Below are positions 1-7,119 of a stretch of DNA of 30,332 bases, in pieces. The translations under genes and the position numbers were made by a program. A model generated the notes under the pieces. The model did no database searches and was not told the DNA's origin. It saw only the letters and a list, made by a program, of their open reading frames with translations. The stretch covers positions 1-30,332 of the forward strand of contig CAZWOA010000037.1 in NCBI GenBank assembly GCA_964635545.1, in the 5' to 3' direction. The DNA comes from JAGPIS01 sp964635545 (GTDB lineage Bacteria > Bacteroidota > Bacteroidia > Bacteroidales > Marinilabiliaceae). Each line of letters begins with the position of its first letter. The stretch's first letter is position 1.

Positions 1-99
1 AATGCCACTAATTTAATGAATATTAATGAAATACGAATAAATCAGCAGACTCTATTTAACTATTTAACTATTTGACCTCCAGCTCTCCAACTCTTCCCA

Positions 100-819
100 T
101 CACATTATCCTATCATTAATCATTTCCATTAGCTGGTTTTTGTAGCTGTCGCTCATGGGTAACTGTATGTTGGGCATGTGCACAAGGTTGCGCTCAATGC
201 CTGTTATGTGCCGCACGTTGATGATGAACGAGCGGTGGATACGTATAAACCTATCGGGTGGTAGCTGACTCTCAAGAGTTTTGAGGCTCATAAGCGTGAG
301 TACCGGTTTAGGCGCATTATTGATGTGTATTTTTACGTAATCTTTCAGTCCTTCGATATACATAACCTGGTCGGTATCAATCTTTACCAGTTTATAGTCG
401 CTCTTCACAAAAAAATAGTCGCTTCCGGAAGTGTCGCTTTTGCTTCCACTTTCGAGCATTATAAGGTCACGAGCTTTTTGTGCAGCTCTAAGAAACTCCT
501 CATAATCAAATGGTTTAAGTATATAATCAACTGCATCAAGCTTAAATCCTTCCAGGGCATACTCTTCAAAGGCGGTGGTGAATATCACTTTCGGTTTTTG
601 AGTGAGACTGCGCATCAGCGATGTTCCGGTTAATCCCGGCATCTGAATGTCGAGAAAGAGAAGCTGCACCTGATTATTCTCAAGAAACGACATAGCCTCA
701 ATGGCGCTGCTGCAAGTGCCCACCAACTCAAGAAAAGGAGTCTGGTCGATATAATCCTTTACCAACTCTAGTGCAAGAGGCTCATCATCTACTGCAAGGC
801 ATTTTATTCTCTGTGTCAT
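100..819 (-). CDS. LytTR-family response regulator (first LytS/LytTR pair)
   Basis: Cytoplasmic two-component response regulator of 239 residues, the usual length for the family. Residues about 5-115 form a receiver domain: acidic pair D11/D12, phosphoacceptor D57 in LFLDIQMPG, TT at 81-82 and K102 in the LKPF motif. Residues about 135-236 form a LytTR DNA-binding domain with the conserved FIRIHRSFIIN stretch. It starts 11 bases after the stop of the LytS-like kinase gene (831-1916), so the two are very likely co-transcribed from the promoter at 1949-1979 and form a cognate pair. The target genes are unknown. The downstream flank is AT-rich and carries a heptad repeat at about 51-75. Confidence 0.95.
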   Translation of the reverse strand: MTQRIKCLAVDDEPLALELVKDYIDQTPFLELVGTCSSAIEAMSFLENNQVQLLFLDIQMPGLTGTSLMRSLTQKPKVIFTTAFEEYALEGFKLDAVDYILKPFDYEEFLRAAQKARDLIMLESGSKSDTSGSDYFFVKSDYKLVKIDTDQVMYIEGLKDYVKIHINNAPKPVLTLMSLKTLESQLPPDRFIRIHRSFIINVRHITGIERNLVHMPNIQLPMSDSYKNQLMEMINDRIM

Positions 820-830
820 TTCTCTATGTT

Positions 831-1916
831 TTAGCTGTTTTTAACCGGAATTGTCAGTTCTGATTTAAAGATACCGTTTTCTTCGCAAAGTTTCAGCGTG
901 TACTGATTTCCATACAGAATGTCGAGGCGTTTTTTCATGTTCATCAGGCCGATGCCCGATTTACTTTTATCCTCATTGCGGTCGAAATTATGGGTTGAGT
1001 TTTCGGTGGTGAATATCACCTCACTATCTGTTATTGTAAGGCAATTTTTAATAAATGACGGTTCGGAGTTGCACACACCGTGTTTGTATGCGTTCTCTAG
1101 CAGCGACACAAATATTAGTGGCGGCACGTTGATATGGCTGATGTGGCTGGGATAGCTGATGTCAACTTTTGTATTGCTGGTTAGCCGTAGTTGCATTAAC
1201 TTATTGTAGTGGTTAAGAAACTCAATCTCTTTATCAAGTGGTATGCTGTCGGTATTATTATCGTAAAGCACATAGCGCATCATCTTGCTAAGGCGTATAA
1301 CTGCCTGTTGCGCTTCGTTGGGCGATTTGCCTATAAGTGCATATATATTGTTTAGCGTATTAAAAAAGAAATGAGGCTGAATTTGATATTTCAGCAATGA
1401 TATTTGCGAACGCAAGTTCTCTGTCTCCAACCTTTTGCGCTCCGACTCACTGGTACTGAGCCGTCTTCCGTTGCGTATGGCTATTGCAACACCAGTAACC
1501 AATGAGTACATAATAAACTCGCGATAGAAATAGATTCCGTAAATGCTGAAATTCTGCAAGCTCATTGGTGGACGATTCTTGGTTGATGGTGGCGATACTA
1601 GTTTATGCAGCGGGTCGCTCATCATCGACAGTAGAGCAAATATCACCAGGTTGATGAGTATGAATGCCATCATATGTTTACGAAAAGCAAGGCGATTCAC
1701 CAGCACGCCGTAGTTGATGTAGAACACCACAAGCGACATCACTATCGATATCCATATGTGGTTAAGCATACGTATGCTATAGGCCGAGTCGGATTGTGTT
1801 AAAAGCATGGGTAGCAGCAACAAACCAATCCACACTAAAGAGTGTTGAATAACAACATTTATACTTCTATGCGTGGAGGTTTTGTTGTTGCCAAATAAAA
1901 TTGATGATAGGCTCAT
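831..1916 (-). CDS. LytS-like sensor histidine kinase (His_kinase family)
   Basis: Integral-membrane sensor kinase of 361 residues. The first 150 residues contain about four hydrophobic segments (about 24-41, 53-72, 82-98 and 126-147) with no recognisable extracellular sensor domain. A short coiled coil (about 155-178) leads into the His_kinase phosphoacceptor block QIQPHFFFNTLNNIYAL, with the predicted phosphorylated H182. The ATPase part has the N-box SLLENAYKHG (N275) and a GIGL glycine motif at 321-324. The presumed partner is the LytTR regulator immediately downstream. The ATG at 1916 fits the promoter at 1949-1979, leaving a leader of about 25 bases. The stimulus cannot be read from the sequence. 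Confidence 0.94.
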   Translation of the reverse strand: MSLSSILFGNNKTSTHRSINVVIQHSLVWIGLLLLPMLLTQSDSAYSIRMLNHIWISIVMSLVVFYINYGVLVNRLAFRKHMMAFILINLVIFALLSMMSDPLHKLVSPPSTKNRPPMSLQNFSIYGIYFYREFIMYSLVTGVAIAIRNGRRLSTSESERKRLETENLRSQISLLKYQIQPHFFFNTLNNIYALIGKSPNEAQQAVIRLSKMMRYVLYDNNTDSIPLDKEIEFLNHYNKLMQLRLTSNTKVDISYPSHISHINVPPLIFVSLLENAYKHGVCNSEPSFIKNCLTITDSEVIFTTENSTHNFDRNEDKSKSGIGLMNMKKRLDILYGNQYTLKLCEENGIFKSELTIPVKNS

Positions 1917-2060
1917 AATAGGTAACTATTCCTGAAAATTTACTAATCCAAATTTACATTTCACTCATATCCTTTCAAAATAAAATATACTTTCACCGTA
2001 CTTTTGTCGATGAGTAAACCTTTTTAACCAATGTTGGTTAGCAATTAATAGGTATCTATT
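1917..2060. promoter_or_regulatory. Paired palindromes in a divergent promoter region (candidate operators)
   Basis: The motif AATAG-GTAA-CTATT lies at 1917-1930, touching the kinase start codon. A copy with one change, AATAG-GTAT-CTATT, lies at 2047-2060, just upstream of the -7 element of the pseudouridine synthase gene. Each has perfect 5-base arms. Between them, at 2025-2040, is a perfect 7-base-arm palindrome, TAACCAA-TG-TTGGTTA. The positions suit a regulator acting on both divergent transcripts, but no binding protein can be named. Confidence 0.4.
1949..1979 (-). promoter_or_regulatory. Bacteroidota-type promoter of the LytS/LytTR operon
   Basis: On the minus strand the sequence reads TTTG (1979-1976), a 19-base spacer, then TAAATTTG (1956-1949). 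This matches the Bacteroidetes primary sigma-factor consensus, -33 TTTG and -7 TAnnTTTG with about 19-20 bases between them. Transcription should begin near 1942, about 25 bases before the kinase start codon. It is the best promoter match in the window. Confidence 0.75.
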
Positions 2061-2072
2061 GTCAATCTTTTG

Positions 2073-2080
2073 TAACTTTG
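2073..2080 (+). promoter_or_regulatory. -7 element of the pseudouridine synthase gene
   Basis: TAACTTTG fits the Bacteroidetes -7 consensus TAnnTTTG and lies 19 bases before the ATG at 2100, implying a very short leader. No convincing -33 TTTG is visible at the usual spacing; the nearest TTG triplets are at 2034 and 2059, too far and too near respectively. Confidence 0.45.
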
Positions 2081-2099
2081 AACTCTTATAATTATCGAG

Positions 2100-3026
2100 A
2101 TGGCACAATATCAGAGAAAAAAAAATGCGGCAGGACATGAGTCGTCAAGTACTGCAACCCGTTTTAATGTAAAGACTACCAGTACAATAATGGAATTTCT
2201 GCTACAGCAGATGTATGGCAAAAGCCGCACTTCAGTAAAGCAACTTCTTACCGGTGGTTACATTAGGGTTAACGGTCGCACTACCACTAACTTTAGCCAG
2301 CCTGTAAACCCGGGTGATGTGGTGGAGTTCGAAAGAAGCAAAAAAAATGTAGTCAAACTGCCTGCCGCACTTAAAATTGTGTATGAAGATGATCATATAA
2401 TAGTCGTTAATAAGGATGCCGGACTTCTGTCGGTGAGCAGCTCCAATAATAACAGGCAGACAGCACTTGTGCACCTATCGGAGTATGTGAAGCAGCACGA
2501 CCCATCAGCAAAGGTTTTTCTGGTACATAGGGTTGACAGGGAGATATCGGGGTTGATGATATTTGCAAAAAGTACCAAAGTGCACTCTATAATGACCGAA
2601 AAGTTAAGCGGCAATGTGCTATGTCGCCGTTTCTATGCCTTGGTAGAAGGATATGTACAGAAGGACAATAACGAAATATCTACCTGGATAAACGAAAATG
2701 CCAAGAGTAAAAAACTGTATGTGTCGGCACAAGGGCAAGGACACCAGGCTGTTACCAGCTATAAAATAATTGATGGCTCACAATTTTATACTATTCTTGA
2801 TATCACTGCCGAGTCGGGACGTAAAAACCAAGTGAGGGTGCATATGAAGCATATAGGTCATCCTATCACCGGTGATGTAAAGTATGGTGCGCATCATAAC
2901 CCGATTAACAGACTGGCACTTCATGCTACCGAGCTTAATTTTGTGCATCCCGTCACCAACAAACCAATGAGTTTCAGCACTGCCATTCCACCTGCATTCT
3001 ACAAGGCTATGGAGCAGGAGAAATGA
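2100..3026 (+). CDS. RluA-family RNA pseudouridine synthase with S4 domain
   Basis: Cytoplasmic RNA-modifying enzyme of 308 residues, predicted to isomerise uridine to pseudouridine in rRNA or tRNA. A basic N-terminal tail (1-25) precedes an S4-like RNA-binding domain (about 30-80, with LLTGGYIRVNGR). The catalytic domain follows: motif I VVNKDAGLLSV (102-112), the catalytic-loop motif HRVDREISGLMIFAK with predicted catalytic D146, a RFYALVEG segment, and the C-terminal GRKNQVRVHMKHIGHP block. All core motifs of the RluA/RluC/RluD group are present, but the target uridine cannot be assigned. The broken DUF418 gene begins 38 bases downstream on the same strand and may share its transcript. Confidence 0.93.
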   Translation: MAQYQRKKNAAGHESSSTATRFNVKTTSTIMEFLLQQMYGKSRTSVKQLLTGGYIRVNGRTTTNFSQPVNPGDVVEFERSKKNVVKLPAALKIVYEDDHIIVVNKDAGLLSVSSSNNNRQTALVHLSEYVKQHDPSAKVFLVHRVDREISGLMIFAKSTKVHSIMTEKLSGNVLCRRFYALVEGYVQKDNNEISTWINENAKSKKLYVSAQGQGHQAVTSYKIIDGSQFYTILDITAESGRKNQVRVHMKHIGHPITGDVKYGAHHNPINRLALHATELNFVHPVTNKPMSFSTAIPPAFYKAMEQEK

Positions 3027-3064
3027 TTGGTTTATTGAGAGATAATTAACTTACAAGATATTTT

Positions 3065-3926
3065 ATGCAAAGTGCTACGGTTAAAACCCCGCGTATTGAC
3101 GTGGTTGATTCCTTGCGCGGATTTGCCGTAATGGCAATATTGTTGGTTCACAGTATTGAGCATTTTATATATCCCATCTATCCCGAGTCGTCGCCGGCAT
3201 GGCTCGCCGCTTTTGGATGAAGGGGTTATAACTGTGGTGTTCTCCCTTTTTGCGGGAAAGTCATACGCCATTTTTGTCAATTTATTCGGATTTACGTTCT
3301 TTATCCAGTGTAATAATCAGCAACGAAAAGGGAAGGATTTTGGCTATCGGTTTCTATGGAGATTGGTTTTGCTTACATTTTTCGCAACTCTAAATGCAGC
3401 ATTCTTCCCGGCAGGCGATGTGTTGCTGCTATTTGCAGTAGTTGGCGTGGTGCTGTTTATTGCCCGTAGGTGGAGCAACAATGCAATACTTATTGCATCT
3501 GCCATTTTGTTTGCTCCTCTTTATGCACTTAAGGATTATGCTATGACACTCGATGCATCCATAGGTCAAACTTTAGGTGTGGTGCTCGACATGTGGCAAA
3601 AGCTGATGTTCACCTTAGTGCTAATATCCTCGTTTGTACTGCTTTATCAGAATAAAAAATTCAGTAGTGCTTTTGATAATTTCAGATATTATGGCAAAAT
3701 GAGCCTAACCAACTATGTAACTCAATCCATCGCCGGAGCAGTTATCTTTTTCCCTATTGGGCTTCATCTGGCGACATATTGTGGTTATACTTTCAGTCTG
3801 TTCATAGGCATTATACTCTATTTTGTGCAGATGAATTTATGCAAATTGTGGCTCAAGCACCATAAGCAAGGTCCGCTTGAGCAGCTTTGGCACAAGTTAA
3901 CATGGCTTGGAAACAGCAAGAACTGA
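3065..3926 (+). pseudogene. DUF418 (YeiB-like) membrane protein gene, frameshifted and apparently internally deleted
   Basis: Reading from the ATG at 3065 gives a typical DUF418-family N-terminus (RIDVVDSLRGFAVMAILLVH) that stops at TGA 3218-3220 after 51 codons. The rest of the family sequence (DEGVITVVFSLFAGKSYAIF and on to the C-terminal NYVTQSIAG block) continues in the next frame to 3926. Dropping one G of the pair at 3215-3216 restores one continuous frame. The joined product would be only about 286 residues, against roughly 380-400 for the family. The missing part seems to be a block of about 100 residues near 3490-3510, where the first-half segment (VLLLFAVVGVVLFIARRW) runs straight into the second-half segment (APLYALKDYAMTLD). 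The protein is a predicted polytopic inner-membrane protein of unknown function. The one-base shift could be an assembly error; the shortened middle is harder to explain that way. Confidence 0.8.
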
Positions 3927-3939
3927 TTTTCAGCCTTTA

Positions 3940-4490
3940 TTAAAGCTGGAATAGTGCCTTTTGTACCGGATCTTTATACGATTTCCCAATGGGAATATAA
4001 CTCTGCACACCTTCCATCTTCAATTGGTTGCCATAGAGTGCCTTTATCTTGTCGATATTTACGATATACGATTTATGTATGCGCATAAACATTGATGGTG
4101 GCAAGGTTTGCTCAAGATTGCGAAGCGACTCCAGCGAAANNNNNNNNNNNNNNNNNNNNNNNNNNNNNNNNNNNNNNNNNNNNNNNNNNNNNNNNNNNNN
4201 NNNNNNNNNNNNNNNNNNNNNNNNNNNNNNNNNNNNNNNTCGGAATAAGCGGTTGTGAATATTACCAATGGCCTCACTTGCAATGTTTTAACAAAATCTA
4301 TCCCGGTGATGTCGGGCATCTGGATATCTAAAAATATGAGATCGGTATTGCCGGCCTGAATGACGGGCAGCGCATCGAGTGCCGACTTGAAACTACCTGT
4401 CAATTCGAGGTTTGGCACTTTATCGATAAACTCCTGAAGCAGTATGCGTGCCGGAAATTCATCATCAATAATAATACATTTTATGCTCAT
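3940..4490 (-). CDS. LytTR-family response regulator (second pair), interrupted by an assembly gap
   Basis: The 5' part (4490 to 4240) encodes 83 residues of a receiver domain with acidic residues D9/D10, phosphoacceptor D55 in LIFLDIQMPD, and VIFTTAYS just before the gap. The 3' part (4137 to stop TAA at 3942-3940) encodes 65 residues of a LytTR domain (MFMRIHKSYIVNIDKI) ending in ALFQL. The two parts are in different frames across 100 N because the gap size is arbitrary. Alignment to the other regulator in this window (100-819) suggests about 89 residues are missing, about 270 bases, and reading-frame continuity requires a true gap length of 3n+2. The gene is probably intact in the organism. 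It follows the kinase at 4503-5651 by 12 bases, so the two should be a cognate pair. Confidence 0.9.
4140..4239. other. Assembly gap (100 N) inside the second LytTR regulator gene
   Basis: Exactly 100 N, a placeholder of unknown true size. The coding frames on the two sides do not match at this length, and alignment to the paralogous regulator predicts about 270 missing bases. Confidence 0.97.
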
Positions 4491-4502
4491 GGTTGCCAGT
4501 TT

Positions 4503-5651
4503 TTAATTGTTTTTAGAGGTGTCGATGGTCATCTCAACACTATGCACATCATTTTTTGTCTCAATTTTAAGTGTGAATCGTCCGTGATAGAGAAGTTCAA
4601 GCCGTTTACGCACATTCTCAAGCCCAATGCCGCCCGGTAGGTCACGACTATTATTGGTGAGTATTGCCGAATTGCTTATGCTGAAGTTTAACATTGCATC
4701 CACAGTCTCAATTTTCATCTTTATCCATCCTCGTTGAGTATTCTCTATGTGGCTGTGTTTGAAGCTGTTTTCTATAAATGGAATAAGAAGCATCGGTTCG
4801 ATTATCAAATCTTTATCGCAATTATTCATATCGATAATCAGGTTTGGCTCTGTATCCATTTTTAGCCGTTGAAAATCGATGAAGTTACTGATGTAAGCTA
4901 ACTCCTTGCCAATTTTAACCTTCTGATTATCACTATCATACAATGTAAATCGCAGCATGTCCGACAGTTTGAGAATCATCTCCGGGGCATTGGGTGCTTT
5001 TATTATTGATAGTGCATAAATATTGTTGAGTGCATTGAACAGAAAGTGCGGGTTTATTTGCGACTTGAGGAATTTCATCTCAAACTCAAGGTTTTGATTG
5101 ATGAGGTTTACTTTTTTCTGCTGCAGCTCGCGGTCGCGCATTATCAGAAAAAAGAATGTACTAAGAAACAACATTCCCAATGATGAAAATATGCCGTTAA
5201 TTATCATTGGATGAATGCGTGCGGGAATAAAAAACAGAGATGGCGGCGGAAACTTTTTATTGCTATCCATAGCTTGCCCTGGTTGTGGCGCAGTTTCCGG
5301 CCTTTCCTCTATTGGTCGCCGCCTAAGTTCGTCTCTTTGATGCATTTTGTCGTTAAAATCGCTGATAATGTATGGTTCAGTAACATAACTTATTGATGCT
5401 GTGGTTGCTATAATCATTGCTGCAATAAGGAAGAAACGTGCCGGCCGCCCTCCAAAAAGATATTTCGGTAGTAGCCAGAACGTGTTGCTATAGAATATTA
5501 TAGCGTTGATGGTGAGCGCACGCAAAGCAAACAACAAAGCCGACTTTAGCGGCAGAAATGTGAACGGCCCGTAAAAAATAAGCAGGCTGTACCCAATCCA
5601 GATGCTGGTGTGTAGCCCTATGGTTTTTATTTTTATATTTTTTAATGTCAT
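4503..5651 (-). CDS. LytS-like sensor histidine kinase (second pair)
   Basis: Membrane sensor kinase of 382 residues. Hydrophobic segments lie at about 12-32, 37-57, 72-92 and 150-170. Between the third and fourth is a polar, proline- and charge-rich loop of about 55 residues (about 95-145) that could face the periplasm. A coiled coil (about 172-195) leads into QINPHFLFNALNNIYAL with predicted phosphoacceptor H202. The ATPase region shows PFIENSFKHS (N295) and GGIGLENVRKRL (340-351). The order kinase then LytTR regulator, with 12 bases between them, copies the arrangement at 100-1916, but the membrane parts are not closely alike, so the two systems probably sense different signals. Confidence 0.94.
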   Translation of the reverse strand: MTLKNIKIKTIGLHTSIWIGYSLLIFYGPFTFLPLKSALLFALRALTINAIIFYSNTFWLLPKYLFGGRPARFFLIAAMIIATTASISYVTEPYIISDFNDKMHQRDELRRRPIEERPETAPQPGQAMDSNKKFPPPSLFFIPARIHPMIINGIFSSLGMLFLSTFFFLIMRDRELQQKKVNLINQNLEFEMKFLKSQINPHFLFNALNNIYALSIIKAPNAPEMILKLSDMLRFTLYDSDNQKVKIGKELAYISNFIDFQRLKMDTEPNLIIDMNNCDKDLIIEPMLLIPFIENSFKHSHIENTQRGWIKMKIETVDAMLNFSISNSAILTNNSRDLPGGIGLENVRKRLELLYHGRFTLKIETKNDVHSVEMTIDTSKNN

Positions 5652-5693
5652 GTAGTGATGTTAATTAACGTGTGCAATATATGGATTTTTTAT

Positions 5694-5706
5694 TTCGTTG
5701 AACGAA
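5694..5706. promoter_or_regulatory. 13-bp palindrome upstream of the second LytS kinase
   Basis: TTCGTT-G-AACGAA has perfect 6-base arms around one central base, 43 bases upstream of the kinase start at 5651. It may be an operator. I find no good TAnnTTTG element next to it; the nearest resemblance is TATATTG on the minus strand around 5681-5674. Confidence 0.3.
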
Positions 5707-5716
5707 TTAAGTATGA

Positions 5717-5758
5717 ATGGGATCCCTAAAAAACAGTTAATGTTTTCAGGCATCCCAT
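5717..5758 (-). terminator. Long stem-loop after the kelch/DUF4907 operon
   Basis: A 42-base inverted repeat with arms of about 18 bases around a 5-base loop. Read on the minus strand, GGGATGCCTGAAAACA pairs with TGTTTTTTAGGGATCCC with one bulged T, one G-G mismatch and one wobble. It begins 23 bases after the DUF4907 stop. It lacks a T-tract after the stem, since the T-run lies inside it, so it may be a transcript-end stabiliser or insulating structure rather than a standard intrinsic terminator. Confidence 0.45.
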
Positions 5759-5780
5759 CTGGAAAAAATATAACTATCTA

Positions 5781-6110
5781 CTATTTATGATGTCCAATTC
5801 TTAAGATGCTATCCATCTCCGGTGCCGATATTGCCGGATTTATTCCGCGATTGAGCCTGTGCCTTACCAATAGTGCCGTTTTCATAGCAGTCTCTCTGTC
5901 GGGAAAATAGGCTATTCTATTGAGTCCGGGCATAGTTTCCTGCTTTATCACTATTTTATCGCCATAGGATATGGTGTATATCCAGTGATTGTTTTCCTGA
6001 GTGACGTTGGCACTGTACCCCTCGCTGCGATTACCACATGACGGCATAGTGGTTGATAGAGCCAGTATTATGGCTATGAATAAACCAGGTTTGAACACTT
6101 TGATTTTCAT
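5781..6110 (-). CDS. DUF4907-like small secreted protein, probable lipoprotein
   Basis: A 109-residue protein with an N-terminal hydrophobic export signal (about 6-22) and a cysteine at position 25 (TMPSCGNRS). The cysteine could be lipidated, although the lipobox is imperfect. The body (ENNHWIYTISYGDKIVIKQETMP) is followed by a segment (FPDRETAMKTALLVRHRLNRG, then a PxIS-like turn and MDSILRIG) that resembles DUF4907, a Bacteroidota family of unknown function. The ATG at 6110 was chosen because it lies one base after the kelch gene stop and gives the signal sequence directly; the longer open frame upstream only overlaps the kelch gene. The tight spacing suggests coupled translation with the kelch lipoprotein and a shared function. 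Confidence 0.8.
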   Translation of the reverse strand: MKIKVFKPGLFIAIILALSTTMPSCGNRSEGYSANVTQENNHWIYTISYGDKIVIKQETMPGLNRIAYFPDRETAMKTALLVRHRLNRGINPAISAPEMDSILRIGHHK

Positions 6111-6111
6111 C

Positions 6112-7119
6112 TTAATCGTTCTCTTCATATTCAGCATCGGGGTCGAATGTCCACACATCATCGAGGTAATATCCCGAACTGCGCCCCGTGGCCACAAATG
6201 CTTGATTCTTAACGGTAAACGACACAGCCTCATAACGATTGGAACCTTCAAAATTGGTTTTTTGCACCCATCGGTCGGTAATTGGGTTGTACTCCCATGT
6301 CGAGTTGCCAGGATAGCCAGGCCCACCGGTGGCTACGTATGCCTTTCCGTTGAGGGTGAATGCTGTGCCGTTGATTCCCACAATGCTGTAGTCGTCATCA
6401 AACGAATCGTCGCTCACATCGGCTATGGCATTTAGAGCTTCCCATTTGTCATCTTCGGGACTATATCTGTAGAAATCGGTTACATACGACCCGTTGTCAA
6501 CTCCGGTTACTATATATCCTTTTTCATCTATCACAAAAGCCACAGCATCTCTGCGCTTACTTCCGCCCACACTCACTTTTTGTGTCCATGTGTCGGTGTC
6601 GGGGTTATACTCCCAGAAATCTTTGAGCATATTGCCATCGTAGCCTGTGCCCACATAACCTTTTGATCTAATTGCAAAAGCTACAGCTCCATAACGTGCA
6701 GTGCCAGCAAAATCGGCTTTACTACTCCATGTGTTCAGTTGCGGATCGTAGACGTAGAAGTCGTTGAGGCGGTTAGTGCCGTCATATCCGGTTCCCACAT
6801 ATCCTTTGCCACCCACCCCGAAAGCTATGGCTCCATTGCGCGATGCTCCGGGTAGTGATGCCACCTGAGTCCAGTAATCTTTGTCGGCATCATATTTCCA
6901 GAAGTCTTTAAGTCGCTCATTTTCACTTCCGTTATATCCTGTGCCAATATACGCATCATCACCAATGGTGAATGCGACCCCGTCGCTGCGTGGCAGGCCA
7001 TCGAATGCCCCTTTTTTTATCCAGTTACCCACAAGGTCATCATCGTCATCATCCGAACATCCGGTGAAGGCAATGAACGATGCAAACAAAAGAGTGGTTA
7101 AAAATACAGTTTTTCTCAT
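6112..7119 (-). CDS. Kelch-repeat beta-propeller lipoprotein, probably surface-exposed
   Basis: A 335-residue lipoprotein. The signal peptide ends in IAFTGC with lipidated C21, followed at once by S and six D residues. In Bacteroidota, serine plus acidic residues after the cysteine acts as a lipoprotein export signal that sends proteins to the cell surface. The mature part has six kelch repeats of about 45-60 residues, each with a GYxGTGYDG-like turn, then (K/N)DFW.YDP and a W a few residues later. The N-terminal NWIKKGAFDG matches the last strand of a repeat, so the propeller probably closes by pairing its N-terminal strand into the final blade, giving a six-bladed fold. Kelch propellers of this kind usually bind proteins or glycans; no catalytic site is evident. 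It is followed directly by the DUF4907 gene and lies divergent from DUF4270 and a barrel gene. Confidence 0.9.
   Translation of the reverse strand: MRKTVFLTTLLFASFIAFTGCSDDDDDDLVGNWIKKGAFDGLPRSDGVAFTIGDDAYIGTGYNGSENERLKDFWKYDADKDYWTQVASLPGASRNGAIAFGVGGKGYVGTGYDGTNRLNDFYVYDPQLNTWSSKADFAGTARYGAVAFAIRSKGYVGTGYDGNMLKDFWEYNPDTDTWTQKVSVGGSKRRDAVAFVIDEKGYIVTGVDNGSYVTDFYRYSPEDDKWEALNAIADVSDDSFDDDYSIVGINGTAFTLNGKAYVATGGPGYPGNSTWEYNPITDRWVQKTNFEGSNRYEAVSFTVKNQAFVATGRSSGYYLDDVWTFDPDAEYEEND

Noticed and set aside
3211..3225. Programmed frameshift in the DUF418 gene
   Set aside because: TTTTGGATGAAGG is not a known slippery or release-factor type shift site, and the product also lacks a central block.
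3931..3948. Bidirectional terminator between the DUF418 gene and the second LytTR regulator
   Set aside because: CAGC/GCTG arms exist, but the loop is tight, a bulge is needed, and neither side has a T-tract.
6111..6326. Upstream extension of the DUF4907 gene frame to 6326
   Set aside because: It runs through the kelch gene in another frame; the ATG at 6110 gives a direct export signal and coupled spacing.
6001..6435. Plus-strand frame of 144 codons opposite the kelch and DUF4907 genes
   Set aside because: Antisense shadow of two well-supported genes with no signal or domain of its own beyond a chance hydrophobic run.
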